The translations under genes and the position numbers were made by a program. A stretch of DNA of 37,619 bases from assembly GCA_017505505.1 (NCBI GenBank), contig JAFVPA010000054.1:1-37619 (forward strand), in the 5' to 3' direction. How positions within the stretch are numbered: position 1 is the stretch's first letter; every line of letters starts with the position of its first letter. This document shows, in pieces, positions 27,992-34,692 of this stretch. This DNA is from Oscillospiraceae bacterium. Its GTDB lineage: Bacteria; Bacillota_A; Clostridia; Oscillospirales; Oscillospiraceae. The notes beneath the pieces are model-generated. The model was given only the letters and a program-made list of their open reading frames with translations, did not search any database and was not told where the DNA came from.

Positions 27992-28023
27992 AAAAAAGAG
28001 GCAGGAGATTATACTCCCGCCTC
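27992..28023 (-). terminator. Terminator between the 46-residue ORF and the recombinase
   Basis: Stem GAGGCGGGAG / CTCCTGCCTC with one G-U pair and a 6-base loop, followed on the minus strand by TTTTTTC. It lies after the small gene and before the recombinase start, so recombinase expression from the upstream promoter would need read-through. Confidence 0.75.
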
Positions 28024-28037
28024 CTTGGTATGGATGA

Positions 28038-28178
28038 TTAACCTGCAGCGGGTAAATGCTCCGGATAAGCAAACTCTGCCAGAAGCTTATCGAGCAGGAT
28101 TTTCTTCAGTGCTGACTCGAAGGCAGCAGGAGAGTTGGGGTTTATAAAGGTATAAGTTAAGGATGGTGATTTCTTCAT
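28038..28178 (-). CDS. 46-residue protein encoded upstream of the serine recombinase
   Basis: Very short protein (MKKSPSLTYTFINPNSPAAF..., 46 residues) with a conserved-looking N-terminus and a helical C-terminal half (LKKILLDKLLAEF). AAGGAGG lies 8 bases ahead of the ATG at 28178, which I prefer to an earlier in-frame ATG. I recall similar small proteins next to clostridial recombinases but no known function. It could be a recombination directionality factor, since these are small and sit next to the integrase gene, but no sequence signature supports that. Confidence 0.6.
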   Translation of the reverse strand: MKKSPSLTYTFINPNSPAAFESALKKILLDKLLAEFAYPEHLPAAG

Positions 28179-28220
28179 GGTGCATACCTCCTTCTCAAGA
28201 TAGTGTATTAGCTGCACCAC

Positions 28221-28540
28221 AAATTCATGTGGGAATGGGCTAATGATTTTTCATGGTTTTATATTCAGGGGGCTGCGGTAGAATTTGGGGAAGAATCTCC
28301 CTTCGCCTGAAAAATTAATTCGATAAAGGAAGTGGTACGAATTGTTTTTGGTTTGGCACCATGATATGCGGAACTGCGAGATAATTCTATTGATTTGAGC
28401 GACCAATGCTATCAAATATTCGGTTTGGTTATATGGATCTTTCGGAAACAATAGAATAATTCAAACATGTGATGTATTTTCAGAATAATCAGGGTTTTGC
28501 GCCGGTTGAGAGAATAATTGGCAGTTAATGTACACAAGAA
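28221..28540. other. Gene-free stretch between the small ORF and the EutH-like gene
   Basis: About 320 bp, AT-richer than its surroundings, without a supported gene. A minus-strand open frame at 28251-28451 lacks a ribosome binding site and family features. The minus-strand -10-like TACACT near 28205 may serve the 46-residue gene. GAATAAT recurs several times (28453, 28482, 28513 regions); I see no recognisable insertion ends. Confidence 0.5.
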
Positions 28541-28578
28541 CTCAAAAGAAACCGCAGCCAAATCATGGCTGCGGTTTC
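28541..28578 (-). terminator. Terminator overlapping the end of the EutH-like gene
   Basis: Perfect 13-bp stem (GAAACCGCAGCCA / TGGCTGCGGTTTC, loop AATCA) followed on the minus strand by TTTTGAG. The stop codon of the permease gene lies in the loop region, so the last codons form part of the hairpin. Confidence 0.8.
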
Positions 28579-29639
28579 TCGTTTCTTGTTAGTATCAGAG
28601 CTAGAATGACTCCTGTAATTCCTCCTAGCAGCTTTGCTGTGATCATAGCTGTCACCAGTTCCGGCTCTGTGCTGATGGTGAACCCCAGATGGGCTGCAAA
28701 CAGGGAAGCACTGCTGACTACAAAGGCTCCGCAGACTACTTTGCCGCGTTTATCCATCCTGGGAATCATGGCCAGGGCAGGGACAACACTGACCATACCG
28801 ATGAGAAGCCCTGTGGTGCTGACGCTGTTCAGGCCGGTATGCTTGCCGATCCAGGCAAAAGGCTTTTTCAGCAACCTCTGAAGAAGTTCGGCAAGAGGCA
28901 TACTGCCCAGCATGACAATGGCAATGGAACAGACCACTTCCATGGCATCTGTCAGTGCATCCATGCCAGGGATCCATGCTCTTCCGGTCATGTACTGGAG
29001 GGCACCGAGCATCAGTCCGAAAATGGCCAGTTTTTCAATACCCTTTGCGAAATACTGAAAGCCTAGGATCAGCGATTCCGGTCGTTTCAGCAGACCGACA
29101 ATGAGAAGGAAAGACTCCAGAAGAATGGGAAGCAGATTCCACAGCAATGGTACTAAAGACAGGTTACAGAGCAATCCTCCGGCTATCAGCCCAACCGGCA
29201 TGGCAATCAGACCGAACAGGATTCCTTTTGTAAAATAAGGCCTGTCTTCAGCACCTACGGCACCCAACCCCACGGGAATGGTAAACACAATGGTACATCC
29301 GAAGATGGCGGATACAATAATGCCTGCATACCGTCCGATACCAGGATCTTTGCACAGATCCATGGCCATCTGATAGCCGCCCATATCGATAGCCAGAATG
29401 CTACCGAACATACCGGGATCCAGTCTCATCAGTCCAAAGAGGGGAACAATGATTTTCCCAAGCCAATGGGACAGTACCGGTGCCAGACAGATGATCCCAG
29501 CCATAGACAATGCGATAGATCCCAGAAGATGAAAGGCTTCCTCAAATCTCTCTCCAAAACCAAAACGATTTCCAAGCAGATGGTCCAGTCCTCCTGTGAG
29601 GGCACCAATTGCCATAATATTTAAAATAATCTGACTCAT
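28563..29639 (-). CDS. eutH: EutH-like ethanolamine permease
   Basis: Integral membrane protein, 358 residues, about ten hydrophobic segments, with the EutH-like features LDHLLGNRFGFGERFEEAFHLLG near the N-terminus, LFGLMRLDPGMFGSILAIDMGGYQMA (about 68-93) and PRMDKRGKVVCGAFVVSSASLFAAHLGF near the C-terminus. EutH moves ethanolamine into the cell. No other eut gene lies in the window, so the substrate here is uncertain; a stand-alone copy may supply a remote pathway or another small amine. GGAGATAT precedes the ATG. It has its own promoter and terminator inside the island. Confidence 0.88.
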   Translation of the reverse strand: MSQIILNIMAIGALTGGLDHLLGNRFGFGERFEEAFHLLGSIALSMAGIICLAPVLSHWLGKIIVPLFGLMRLDPGMFGSILAIDMGGYQMAMDLCKDPGIGRYAGIIVSAIFGCTIVFTIPVGLGAVGAEDRPYFTKGILFGLIAMPVGLIAGGLLCNLSLVPLLWNLLPILLESFLLIVGLLKRPESLILGFQYFAKGIEKLAIFGLMLGALQYMTGRAWIPGMDALTDAMEVVCSIAIVMLGSMPLAELLQRLLKKPFAWIGKHTGLNSVSTTGLLIGMVSVVPALAMIPRMDKRGKVVCGAFVVSSASLFAAHLGFTISTEPELVTAMITAKLLGGITGVILALILTRNEKPQP

Positions 29640-29671
29640 ATTTGATATCTCCGGTTATGAAAGCTGCAGAT

Positions 29672-29700
29672 ATTATAAATACTGCTTCCAGCAAAGTCAA
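29672..29700 (-). promoter_or_regulatory. Sigma-A promoter of the EutH-like gene
   Basis: Minus strand: TTGACT, 17-bp spacer, perfect TATAAT, about 33 bp ahead of the start codon. Confidence 0.8.
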
Positions 29701-29711
29701 TCCACATAAAA

Positions 29712-29742
29712 ACAGACTCTTTCCCAATTGAAAAGAGTCTGT
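29712..29742 (-). terminator. Terminator after the HipA-like gene
   Basis: Stem ACAGACTCTTT / AAAGAGTCTGT with a 9-base loop, followed on the minus strand by TTTTTATG; it starts 6 bases after the HipA-like stop codon. Confidence 0.85.
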
Positions 29743-29748
29743 AAAACA

Positions 29749-30879
29749 CTATGCTAGGGCGGATTCCAATTCCCTCAAACGAAGGAAGAACATTTGACGC
29801 CAGCCTTCCATATCACCAAAGATATCTGGATCGATTTCCTGCTTCATTCTCAAACCAATAGCCTTCACAGCCTCAATGGCAGCTTCCCGTTGGGTCAGTT
29901 TTCTGGGATATGTGGTCTGACAGTTGGCACCGTCAAGAGTATCGTAGGTTTGGAAGCTCATATTGAAATCCATAAGAGGATAGAGGGAAACAGGCTGGTT
30001 TGTTTCGTTGTCAATGAGGAATCCCCAGTTCTCCGGGTGGCGATCTGTGTTTCCAATCAGATAATCCAGAATGTTCATGCCATAGTAAGTGACAGGATCC
30101 AGTCGGAGGCATTCTTCGATGGTATCCAAATCGTTGTTGATGGCATAGATATCAAAGGCCATCTTGGAGACTATAGACTGCTTTGCGGAGGTAATGATTC
30201 TGCTCTTGCTGACAGGTTCTCCATCATATTGATGTGCTTCGTAAGTTACCTGCGGAATATCGAAACACTGACAAATTTTGCTGGCCAGCAGCTCCCTCTG
30301 AACTACTTCTGCGCTCCCATCCTTTAGCAGATAAAAGCCGTCTTCTGTTCGGATCCAGGCTTTTGGGAAGCATCCCTTAGTGGACAGGTCAGGGGCCAGC
30401 TCTCTATTGGTGACAGTCAGATGCTTTCCCTTCAGGGGAAGGGGGACAATGGCATCGTTGAGGGGGTGTTCATAAAGATTCAGTTCTGCAAATGTAACAT
30501 TTTCTCCGGACTGTCTGACCCAGTACACATCGTTCAGAGAAACACAGTGGTAGGAAAGCGAAATCTGCGCACGATCTCGGTCGGTAACTGCCTGGGAAAC
30601 ACCGAGACTGTTCATGATCTCCTTGGCATAAGTTCTGTCCAAAGATAGAACCCGGGAAGCACACCAGTAATAGAACACATTGAGATTATTGATCAGAACA
30701 TCAAAATCATTGTCCTCTTCCAAATATAGGCTGTAGGGCATAAACTGCGCATTGGATACTTTAGCCTGTCCCATCGTGGAGACAGTGGCAACGACAGTTT
30801 CCTTGTGCAGGATCTCATAGGTGATGATCGTTCTGGAGGTATGAAATTGTAAAGAAGCATTGCTTGATTGCTGGTCCAT
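29749..30879 (-). CDS. HipA-like kinase domain protein
   Basis: Cytoplasmic serine/threonine kinase-fold protein. HipA proteins phosphorylate cell targets and can cause growth arrest. The 376 residues show the C-terminal kinase motifs: likely ATP lysine K186 in FYLLKDG, catalytic loop IGNTDRHPENWGF (D279, N284) and metal motif LMDFNMSF (D304). The ATG at 30879 has AAGAGATGAT upstream; a longer frame lacks support. No HipB-type helix-turn-helix antitoxin gene is adjacent, which is unlike classic hipBA modules. It lies near the right end of the island and has its own promoter. Confidence 0.85.
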   Translation of the reverse strand: MDQQSSNASLQFHTSRTIITYEILHKETVVATVSTMGQAKVSNAQFMPYSLYLEEDNDFDVLINNLNVFYYWCASRVLSLDRTYAKEIMNSLGVSQAVTDRDRAQISLSYHCVSLNDVYWVRQSGENVTFAELNLYEHPLNDAIVPLPLKGKHLTVTNRELAPDLSTKGCFPKAWIRTEDGFYLLKDGSAEVVQRELLASKICQCFDIPQVTYEAHQYDGEPVSKSRIITSAKQSIVSKMAFDIYAINNDLDTIEECLRLDPVTYYGMNILDYLIGNTDRHPENWGFLIDNETNQPVSLYPLMDFNMSFQTYDTLDGANCQTTYPRKLTQREAAIEAVKAIGLRMKQEIDPDIFGDMEGWRQMFFLRLRELESALA

Positions 30880-30913
30880 GGGATCATCTCTTCTTTCAAG
30901 TAGTGTTACCGCT

Positions 30914-30942
30914 ATTCTAGCATGGAAAAAAGCGAATTTCAA
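30914..30942 (-). promoter_or_regulatory. Sigma-A promoter of the HipA-like gene
   Basis: Minus strand: TTGAAA, 17-bp spacer, TAGAAT, ending about 35 bp ahead of the start. Confidence 0.7.
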
Positions 30943-30986
30943 GGGAATCTACCTAAAGGCCTCCATAGTATGATGGTAATAAATGT

Positions 30987-31015
30987 TTGCCGAAATGCAG
31001 TGTTGGCAATATACT
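30987..31015 (+). promoter_or_regulatory. Promoter for the zinc-ribbon protein gene
   Basis: Plus strand: TTGCCG, 17-bp spacer, TATACT. It lies about 60 bp ahead of the proposed start at 31075. Confidence 0.6.
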
Positions 31016-31074
31016 GATAGGTAATAGACAGGGAAAACCAATGCTATATTAGGAAATATAAGGAAGATGCAGGA

Positions 31075-31287
31075 TTGGAACAGGAGGTAGAAGTAATCAA
31101 TACAGAACGATATAGCTATTGCATGGAGCAATGTAAAAAATGTGGAGACATTATTGAATCTGCTTATATACATGATTTCGAAACTTGCTCCTGCGGTTAC
31201 TGTTCAGTTGACGGCGGACATTACTACCTTAAGCGATGGGCAAAGTCTCTGGATGATTTTATCGATTTGAGTGAATTTCGGGAATAA
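31075..31287 (+). CDS. Small zinc-ribbon protein (DUF7695-like)
   Basis: A protein of about 70 residues with CKKCGDIIES (two Cys), HDFETCSCGYCSVDGG (further Cys and His) and a charged C-terminal end LDDFIDLSEFRE. The 'QCKKCGDIIES...CSCG...VDGGHYYLKR' order matches a small zinc-binding family of unknown role seen in Firmicutes and in mobile elements. The start is unclear: a TTG at 31075 has AGGA upstream, while the frame is open back to 31021 without a good start. The gene ends 25 bp before the island's terminator. Function unknown. Confidence 0.65.
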   Translation: MEQEVEVINTERYSYCMEQCKKCGDIIESAYIHDFETCSCGYCSVDGGHYYLKRWAKSLDDFIDLSEFRE

Positions 31288-31312
31288 TCAGAATCATTGA
31301 TAACATAGCAAA

Positions 31313-31340
31313 AGCCGGATGCATTCATACGCATCCGGCT
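31313..31340 (-). terminator. Terminator just inside the island's right end
   Basis: Perfect 10-bp stem AGCCGGATGC / GCATCCGGCT with an 8-base loop, followed on the minus strand by TTTTGC. It starts 3 bases after the stop codon of the N-terminal half gene, so the island supplies both stop codon and terminator to the gene it interrupts. Confidence 0.8.
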
Positions 31341-31342
31341 TA

Positions 31343-31367
31343 CCTATTTGGTGTCCACAGCCTCCAC
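31343..31367. repeat. Right junction of the island (attR-like)
   Basis: Arm CCTATTTGGTGTCC (31343-31356), ACAG, then the direct repeat CCTCCAC (31361-31367). The arm is the exact reverse complement of the left arm at 19779-19792. TAG, the stop codon of the N-terminal half, lies inside the arm. Confidence 0.8.
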
Positions 31368-31820
31368 CACAGCAGTGGGAAGATTTGCGAAGAGGGTAGA
31401 AGGACCGTCATAGGTGCCCAGGCGGGTATCGCTGCGGTAGATGTGGGCCCGGCTGTCTTCGCCGCAGAGGACGGCCCGTTTGGTAAATACGGCTAAGCCG
31501 TACAGCGTAGTGGGGCGGGTGCTGCCCACGATGGCATCGGCCAGGACACGGTAGTAGAAGGTCAGGTCGATGCAGTAATGGTTGCGGTCAAAGGCTACGG
31601 GCTCTACATCTATATATGTAGTGATGAGCTCTGCATTGCGGACCCGGGCGCTGCCGGCGGTGTCCAGCGTGGACTGGGAACCGGTGGTCAGGTAAACCCG
31701 CAGGTCTTCGATGCAGTCTTTGTCCCGACAGGAGTCGGTGATCTTCCGGGTATGAATGGACATGCACTGCTTCAGGTCATTGATATCGCAGCGCAAAGCG
31801 TCCGTTTTTTGCTCTGACAT
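31344..31820 (-). pseudogene. N-terminal half of a conserved protein split by the 11.6-kb insertion
   Basis: Frame of 158 residues from the ATG at 31820 (GGGAGGTA upstream) to a TAG that lies inside the island's end. The sequence has IHTRKITDSCRDKDCIEDLRVYLTT, IDVEPVAFDRNHYCIDLTFYYRVLADAIVG and LYGLAVFTKRAVLCGE, which I remember as the N-terminal part of a clostridial protein of about 270-300 residues whose C-terminal part is like 19404-19775 here. Five residues (AVDTK) at the end come from the island. Function of the family is not known to me; a spore-surface link has crossed my mind but is unsupported. It may be translated as a truncated product. Confidence 0.72.
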
Positions 31821-32168
31821 GGAAATACCTCCCGAATTAGAAGATAAGCGTGATGCTTATAGGACAGTTTATGCGCAAGGACCGGGGAAGTGCATAAAAA
31901 GCCCGCAGGGAGTGGCTTCGGACACAGAATATAGGGTGGCTGCATTGGGGCAAAACGCCGAAAGTTTTTTCGGTAAAAATTCCCGGTTTGATTTTCCGGG
32001 ATGAAAGCTGTCGGATTATGTAAAGAAGGGTTAGAGAAATTTCGGAAGCATTGGGCCCCTGTTTTCCAACATTGGGATAGGAAAGTCCGGGAAAAGCCAA
32101 CTTTCTGATGAAGCAGGCAGGGGAGAAAGAGAAAAGAAAAAAGAAAACTTTTCTGCCAGGAAAACTGT
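31821..32168. promoter_or_regulatory. Intergenic region between split gene and nrdD; possible sigma-K-like site
   Basis: No gene is supported in this 348-bp stretch. On the minus strand, AC, 16 bp, CATAAACT (31866-31891) resembles the sigma-K form AC-N16/17-CATAnnnT and would serve the N-terminal half gene. The motif is short and could be chance. A hairpin ATAAGC/GCTTAT overlaps 31853-31869, upstream of that gene's ribosome binding site. Confidence 0.3.
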
Positions 32169-32216
32169 ACACAATATTTTGTGGCTGGGGCTTGACAAAA
32201 ACACAATATCTTGTAT
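32169..32216 (+). promoter_or_regulatory. Tandem NrdR boxes controlling nrdD
   Basis: Two 16-bp sites, ACACAATATTTTGTGG (32169-32184) and ACACAATATCTTGTAT (32201-32216), both close to the NrdR consensus ACACWATATATWGTGT. Their starts are 32 bp apart, about three helical turns, as is usual for NrdR. The first lies upstream of the -35, the second covers the spacer and -10, so binding would block transcription. Confidence 0.85.
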
Positions 32217-32219
32217 AAT
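32192..32219 (+). promoter_or_regulatory. Promoter of nrdD
   Basis: Perfect -35 TTGACA and perfect -10 TATAAT with a 16-bp spacer, overlapped by the second NrdR box. Confidence 0.85.
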
Positions 32220-32271
32220 AGCTCCTGCACGAGAAAATCATGACGTTATAGAGTCCAAGGAGGAGACGCCT

Positions 32272-34452
32272 ATGAAGATCATCAAGAGAAACGGCGCGGA
32301 AGTCGTTTTCGATATCGAAAAAATCATGATGGCTGTTACCAAGGCCAACGAAGCCGTGGAGGAGAAGGTCCGCATGACCCCGCTGCAGATCCAGCGAATC
32401 TCCCAGAGCGTGGAGATCGCCTGTGAGGAAATGGGCCGCAGCCCTTCCGTAGAGGAGATCCAGGACCTGGTGGAAAAGTCTATCATGGCCCATGGTGCCT
32501 TTGAAGTTGCCAAGGAATATATTACATACCGCTATATCCGTTCTCTGGCCCGGCAGTCCAATACTACCGACGACCGGATCCTGAGCCTTATTGAATGCAA
32601 CAACGAAGAGGTCAAGCAGGAGAACGCCAACAAGAACCCTACCATCAACGCGGTCCAGCGTGACTATATGGCAGGTGAGGTGTCCAAGGATATCACTGCC
32701 CGCATTCTGCTGCCCAAGGAGATTGTAAATGCTCATGAGCAGGGCATCATCCATTTCCATGATTCTGACTACTATGCCCAGCATATGCACAACTGTGATC
32801 TCGTGAATCTGGAGGATATGCTGCAGAACGGTACCGTTATTTCCGGTACCCTCATTGAGAAGCCCCATTCCTTCTCCACCGCCTGCAACATTGCCACTCA
32901 GATCATTGCCCAGGTGGCCTCCAACCAGTATGGTGGCCAGTCCATCAGCCTTACTCACCTGGCCCCCTTTGTCCAGGTCAGCCGGGAGAAGATCCGCAAG
33001 GCTGTGGAAAATGAGATGAAGATCTTCGGCGTCCAGGCTACGGAAGAAGCCATCTCTCAGGTGGTGGAAGACCGCCTGCGGGAGGAGGTCCGCCGCGGTG
33101 TTCAGACCATCCAGTACCAGGTGGTGACCCTGATGACCACCAACGGACAGGCTCCCTTCATCACGGTATTTATGTATCTGAACGAGGCCCGCAGCGAGCA
33201 GGAGAAGAAGGATCTGGCCATGATCATCGAGGAGACCCTGCGTCAGCGTTATGAGGGTGTCAAGAATGAGAAGGGCGTATGGATCACCCCTGCTTTCCCA
33301 AAACTGATCTACGTTCTGGAAGAGGACAACGTCCGGGAGGGTACCCCTTACTGGTACCTGACCCGCCTGGCGGCCCAGTGCACAGCCAAGCGGATGGTCC
33401 CTGACTACATCTCTGAAAAGAAGATGCTGGAGCTGAAGGTGGACAAGAACGGCGAAGGCCACTGCTATACCTGCATGGGCTGCCGCTCCTTCCTGACGCC
33501 TTATGTGGACCCCGAAACCAACCAGCCCAAGTACTATGGCCGGTTCAACCAGGGTGTTATCACCATCAATCTGGTGGATGTGGCCCTGTCCTCCGGCCGG
33601 GACTATGAAAAGTTCTGGAAGATCTTCGACGAGCGTCTGGAGCTGTGCCATCAGGGTCTGCTGTGCCGCCACGAGCGGCTGAAGGGCACCCTGTCCGATG
33701 CGGCGCCTATCCTGTGGCAGTATGGCGCGCTGGCAAGACTCCCCAAGGGTGAGCCCATCGATAAGCTGCTCTTCGGCGGCTACTCCACCATCTCCCTGGG
33801 CTATGCAGGCCTGTATGAATGTGTCAAGTACATGACCGGAAAGTCCCATACTGATGAAGAGGCCAAGCCCTTTGCTCTGAAGGTCATGCAGCATATGAAT
33901 GATGCATGCAAGACCTGGAAGGCCATGCACAACATCGACTTCTCCCTGTACGGCACTCCGCTGGAATCCACCACCTATAAGTTTGCCAAGTGCCTGCAGA
34001 ACCGCTTCGGTATGATCCCCGGTATCACGGACAAGAGCTATATCACCAACTCCTACCATGTCCATGTGTCCGAGCCCATCGATGCCTTCACCAAGCTGCA
34101 GTTTGAATCCGAATTCCAGCAGCTGTCTCCCGGCGGCGCCATCTCCTATGTGGAGGTGCCCAATATGCAGCAGAACATTGATGCTGTGCTGGAAGTCATG
34201 CAATTCATTTACGACAACATCATGTATGCCGAGCTGAATACCAAGTCCGACTACTGCCAGGAATGCGGCTTCGACGGTGAGATCGAAGTGAAGGAAGACG
34301 CGGACGGCAAGCTGGTTTGGGTTTGCCCCCAGTGCGGCAACACCGACCAGAACAAGATGAATGTGGCCCGCCGTACCTGCGGCTACATCGGCACCCAGTT
34401 CTGGAACCAGGGCCGGACCCAGGAGATCAAGGACCGGGTACTGCACCTGTAA
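32272..34452 (+). CDS. nrdD: Anaerobic (class III) ribonucleoside-triphosphate reductase
   Basis: Oxygen-sensitive glycyl-radical enzyme that makes deoxyribonucleotides under anaerobic conditions. The 726 residues start with an ATP-cone (1-90: MKIIKRNGAEVVFDIEKIMMAV) for allosteric control; the active-site region contains HCYTCMGCRSFLTP; a zinc site CQECGF...CPQCGN and the glycyl-radical motif RTCGYIGTQFW follow at the C-terminus, with G704 the predicted radical. GGAGGAG precedes the ATG at 32272. Its activase NrdG is not within the window. Regulation by NrdR is strongly suggested. Confidence 0.97.
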   Translation: MKIIKRNGAEVVFDIEKIMMAVTKANEAVEEKVRMTPLQIQRISQSVEIACEEMGRSPSVEEIQDLVEKSIMAHGAFEVAKEYITYRYIRSLARQSNTTDDRILSLIECNNEEVKQENANKNPTINAVQRDYMAGEVSKDITARILLPKEIVNAHEQGIIHFHDSDYYAQHMHNCDLVNLEDMLQNGTVISGTLIEKPHSFSTACNIATQIIAQVASNQYGGQSISLTHLAPFVQVSREKIRKAVENEMKIFGVQATEEAISQVVEDRLREEVRRGVQTIQYQVVTLMTTNGQAPFITVFMYLNEARSEQEKKDLAMIIEETLRQRYEGVKNEKGVWITPAFPKLIYVLEEDNVREGTPYWYLTRLAAQCTAKRMVPDYISEKKMLELKVDKNGEGHCYTCMGCRSFLTPYVDPETNQPKYYGRFNQGVITINLVDVALSSGRDYEKFWKIFDERLELCHQGLLCRHERLKGTLSDAAPILWQYGALARLPKGEPIDKLLFGGYSTISLGYAGLYECVKYMTGKSHTDEEAKPFALKVMQHMNDACKTWKAMHNIDFSLYGTPLESTTYKFAKCLQNRFGMIPGITDKSYITNSYHVHVSEPIDAFTKLQFESEFQQLSPGGAISYVEVPNMQQNIDAVLEVMQFIYDNIMYAELNTKSDYCQECGFDGEIEVKEDADGKLVWVCPQCGNTDQNKMNVARRTCGYIGTQFWNQGRTQEIKDRVLHL

Positions 34453-34459
34453 GGTTACA

Positions 34460-34491
34460 AAAAGACGCATCCTGACTGGGATGCGTCTTTT
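34460..34491 (+). terminator. Terminator of nrdD
   Basis: Perfect 13-bp stem AAAAGACGCATCC / GGATGCGTCTTTT with a 6-base loop and a following TCTGTTTTGTT run. Confidence 0.9.
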
Positions 34492-34506
34492 CTGTTTTGT
34501 TGGGAC

Positions 34507-34535
34507 TGTACATTTCCCGTAAAATGTGTTATAAT
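34507..34535 (+). promoter_or_regulatory. Promoter for the short ORF and YdcF-like gene
   Basis: Extended -10 TGTTATAAT (hexamer 34530-34535, perfect), with TGTACA (4 of 6) at the -35 and a 17-bp spacer. Confidence 0.7.
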
Positions 34536-34564
34536 CCATCCAAAAACCAAAGGAGGGAAGCAAA

Positions 34565-34636
34565 GTGCAAGCTTGGCAATGCTGTTTTTGGCGTTTGGAA
34601 GCACAGAAGGCTTCCTATATGGAAATGAAAAGTTGA
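34565..34636 (+). CDS. Possible 23-residue leader peptide or small protein
   Basis: A short frame starting GTG at 34565, AAAGGAGGG ending 5 bases upstream, 23 codons, stop at 34634-34636. It has two tryptophan and two adjacent cysteine codons among the first nine (residues W4, C6, C7, W9). A promoter precedes it and a terminator hairpin follows within 10 bases, so it could be a transcription-attenuation leader for the YdcF-like gene, or simply an independent small protein. There is no homologue I recognise. Confidence 0.45.
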   Translation: MQAWQCCFWRLEAQKASYMEMKS

Positions 34637-34644
34637 CATAACCT

Positions 34645-34666
34645 AAGCGGCCGTTTATGGCCGCTT
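34645..34666 (+). terminator. Hairpin between the short ORF and the YdcF-like gene
   Basis: Stem AAGCGGCC / GGCCGCTT with a 6-base loop, followed by TCTTTGTTGCTTT. It would end or attenuate the transcript before the YdcF-like gene, whose ribosome binding site begins 14 bp further on. Confidence 0.7.
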
Positions 34667-34692
34667 TCTTTGTTGCTTTGGAGGTGTGATCT

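Larger units (their letters stand above)
19776..31360. mobile_element. 11.6-kb serine-recombinase island inserted in a conserved gene
   Basis: The segment lies exactly between 7-bp direct repeats (19769-19775 and 31361-31367) and carries 14-bp perfect inverted repeats at both ends. Deleting 19776-31367 joins ACT GCT GTG GTG GAG to GTC CTG GAT CCC ATG in frame, giving TAVVEVLDPMVLASK, so a 274-codon gene is restored. Cargo: esterase, sugar-binding protein, two permeases, GH36 alpha-galactosidase, large serine recombinase, 46-residue protein, EutH-like permease, HipA-like kinase, zinc-ribbon protein. The recombinase is the only mobility enzyme. Joining the ends would make a 42-bp attP-like palindrome with a central GA. 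Caveats: the recombinase sits in the middle rather than at an end, and 7 bp exceeds the 2-bp core usual for serine integrases. Confidence 0.72.

Noticed and set aside
28251..28451. A 66-codon minus-strand frame
   Set aside because: No ribosome binding site, composition looks random, in an AT-richer gap.
31837..34563. A 908-codon open frame antisense to nrdD
   Set aside because: It lies opposite a clearly functional gene with catalytic motifs, has no ribosome binding site, and its translation shows the Leu/Gly/Gln/His-rich composition of a frame opposite GC-biased codons.
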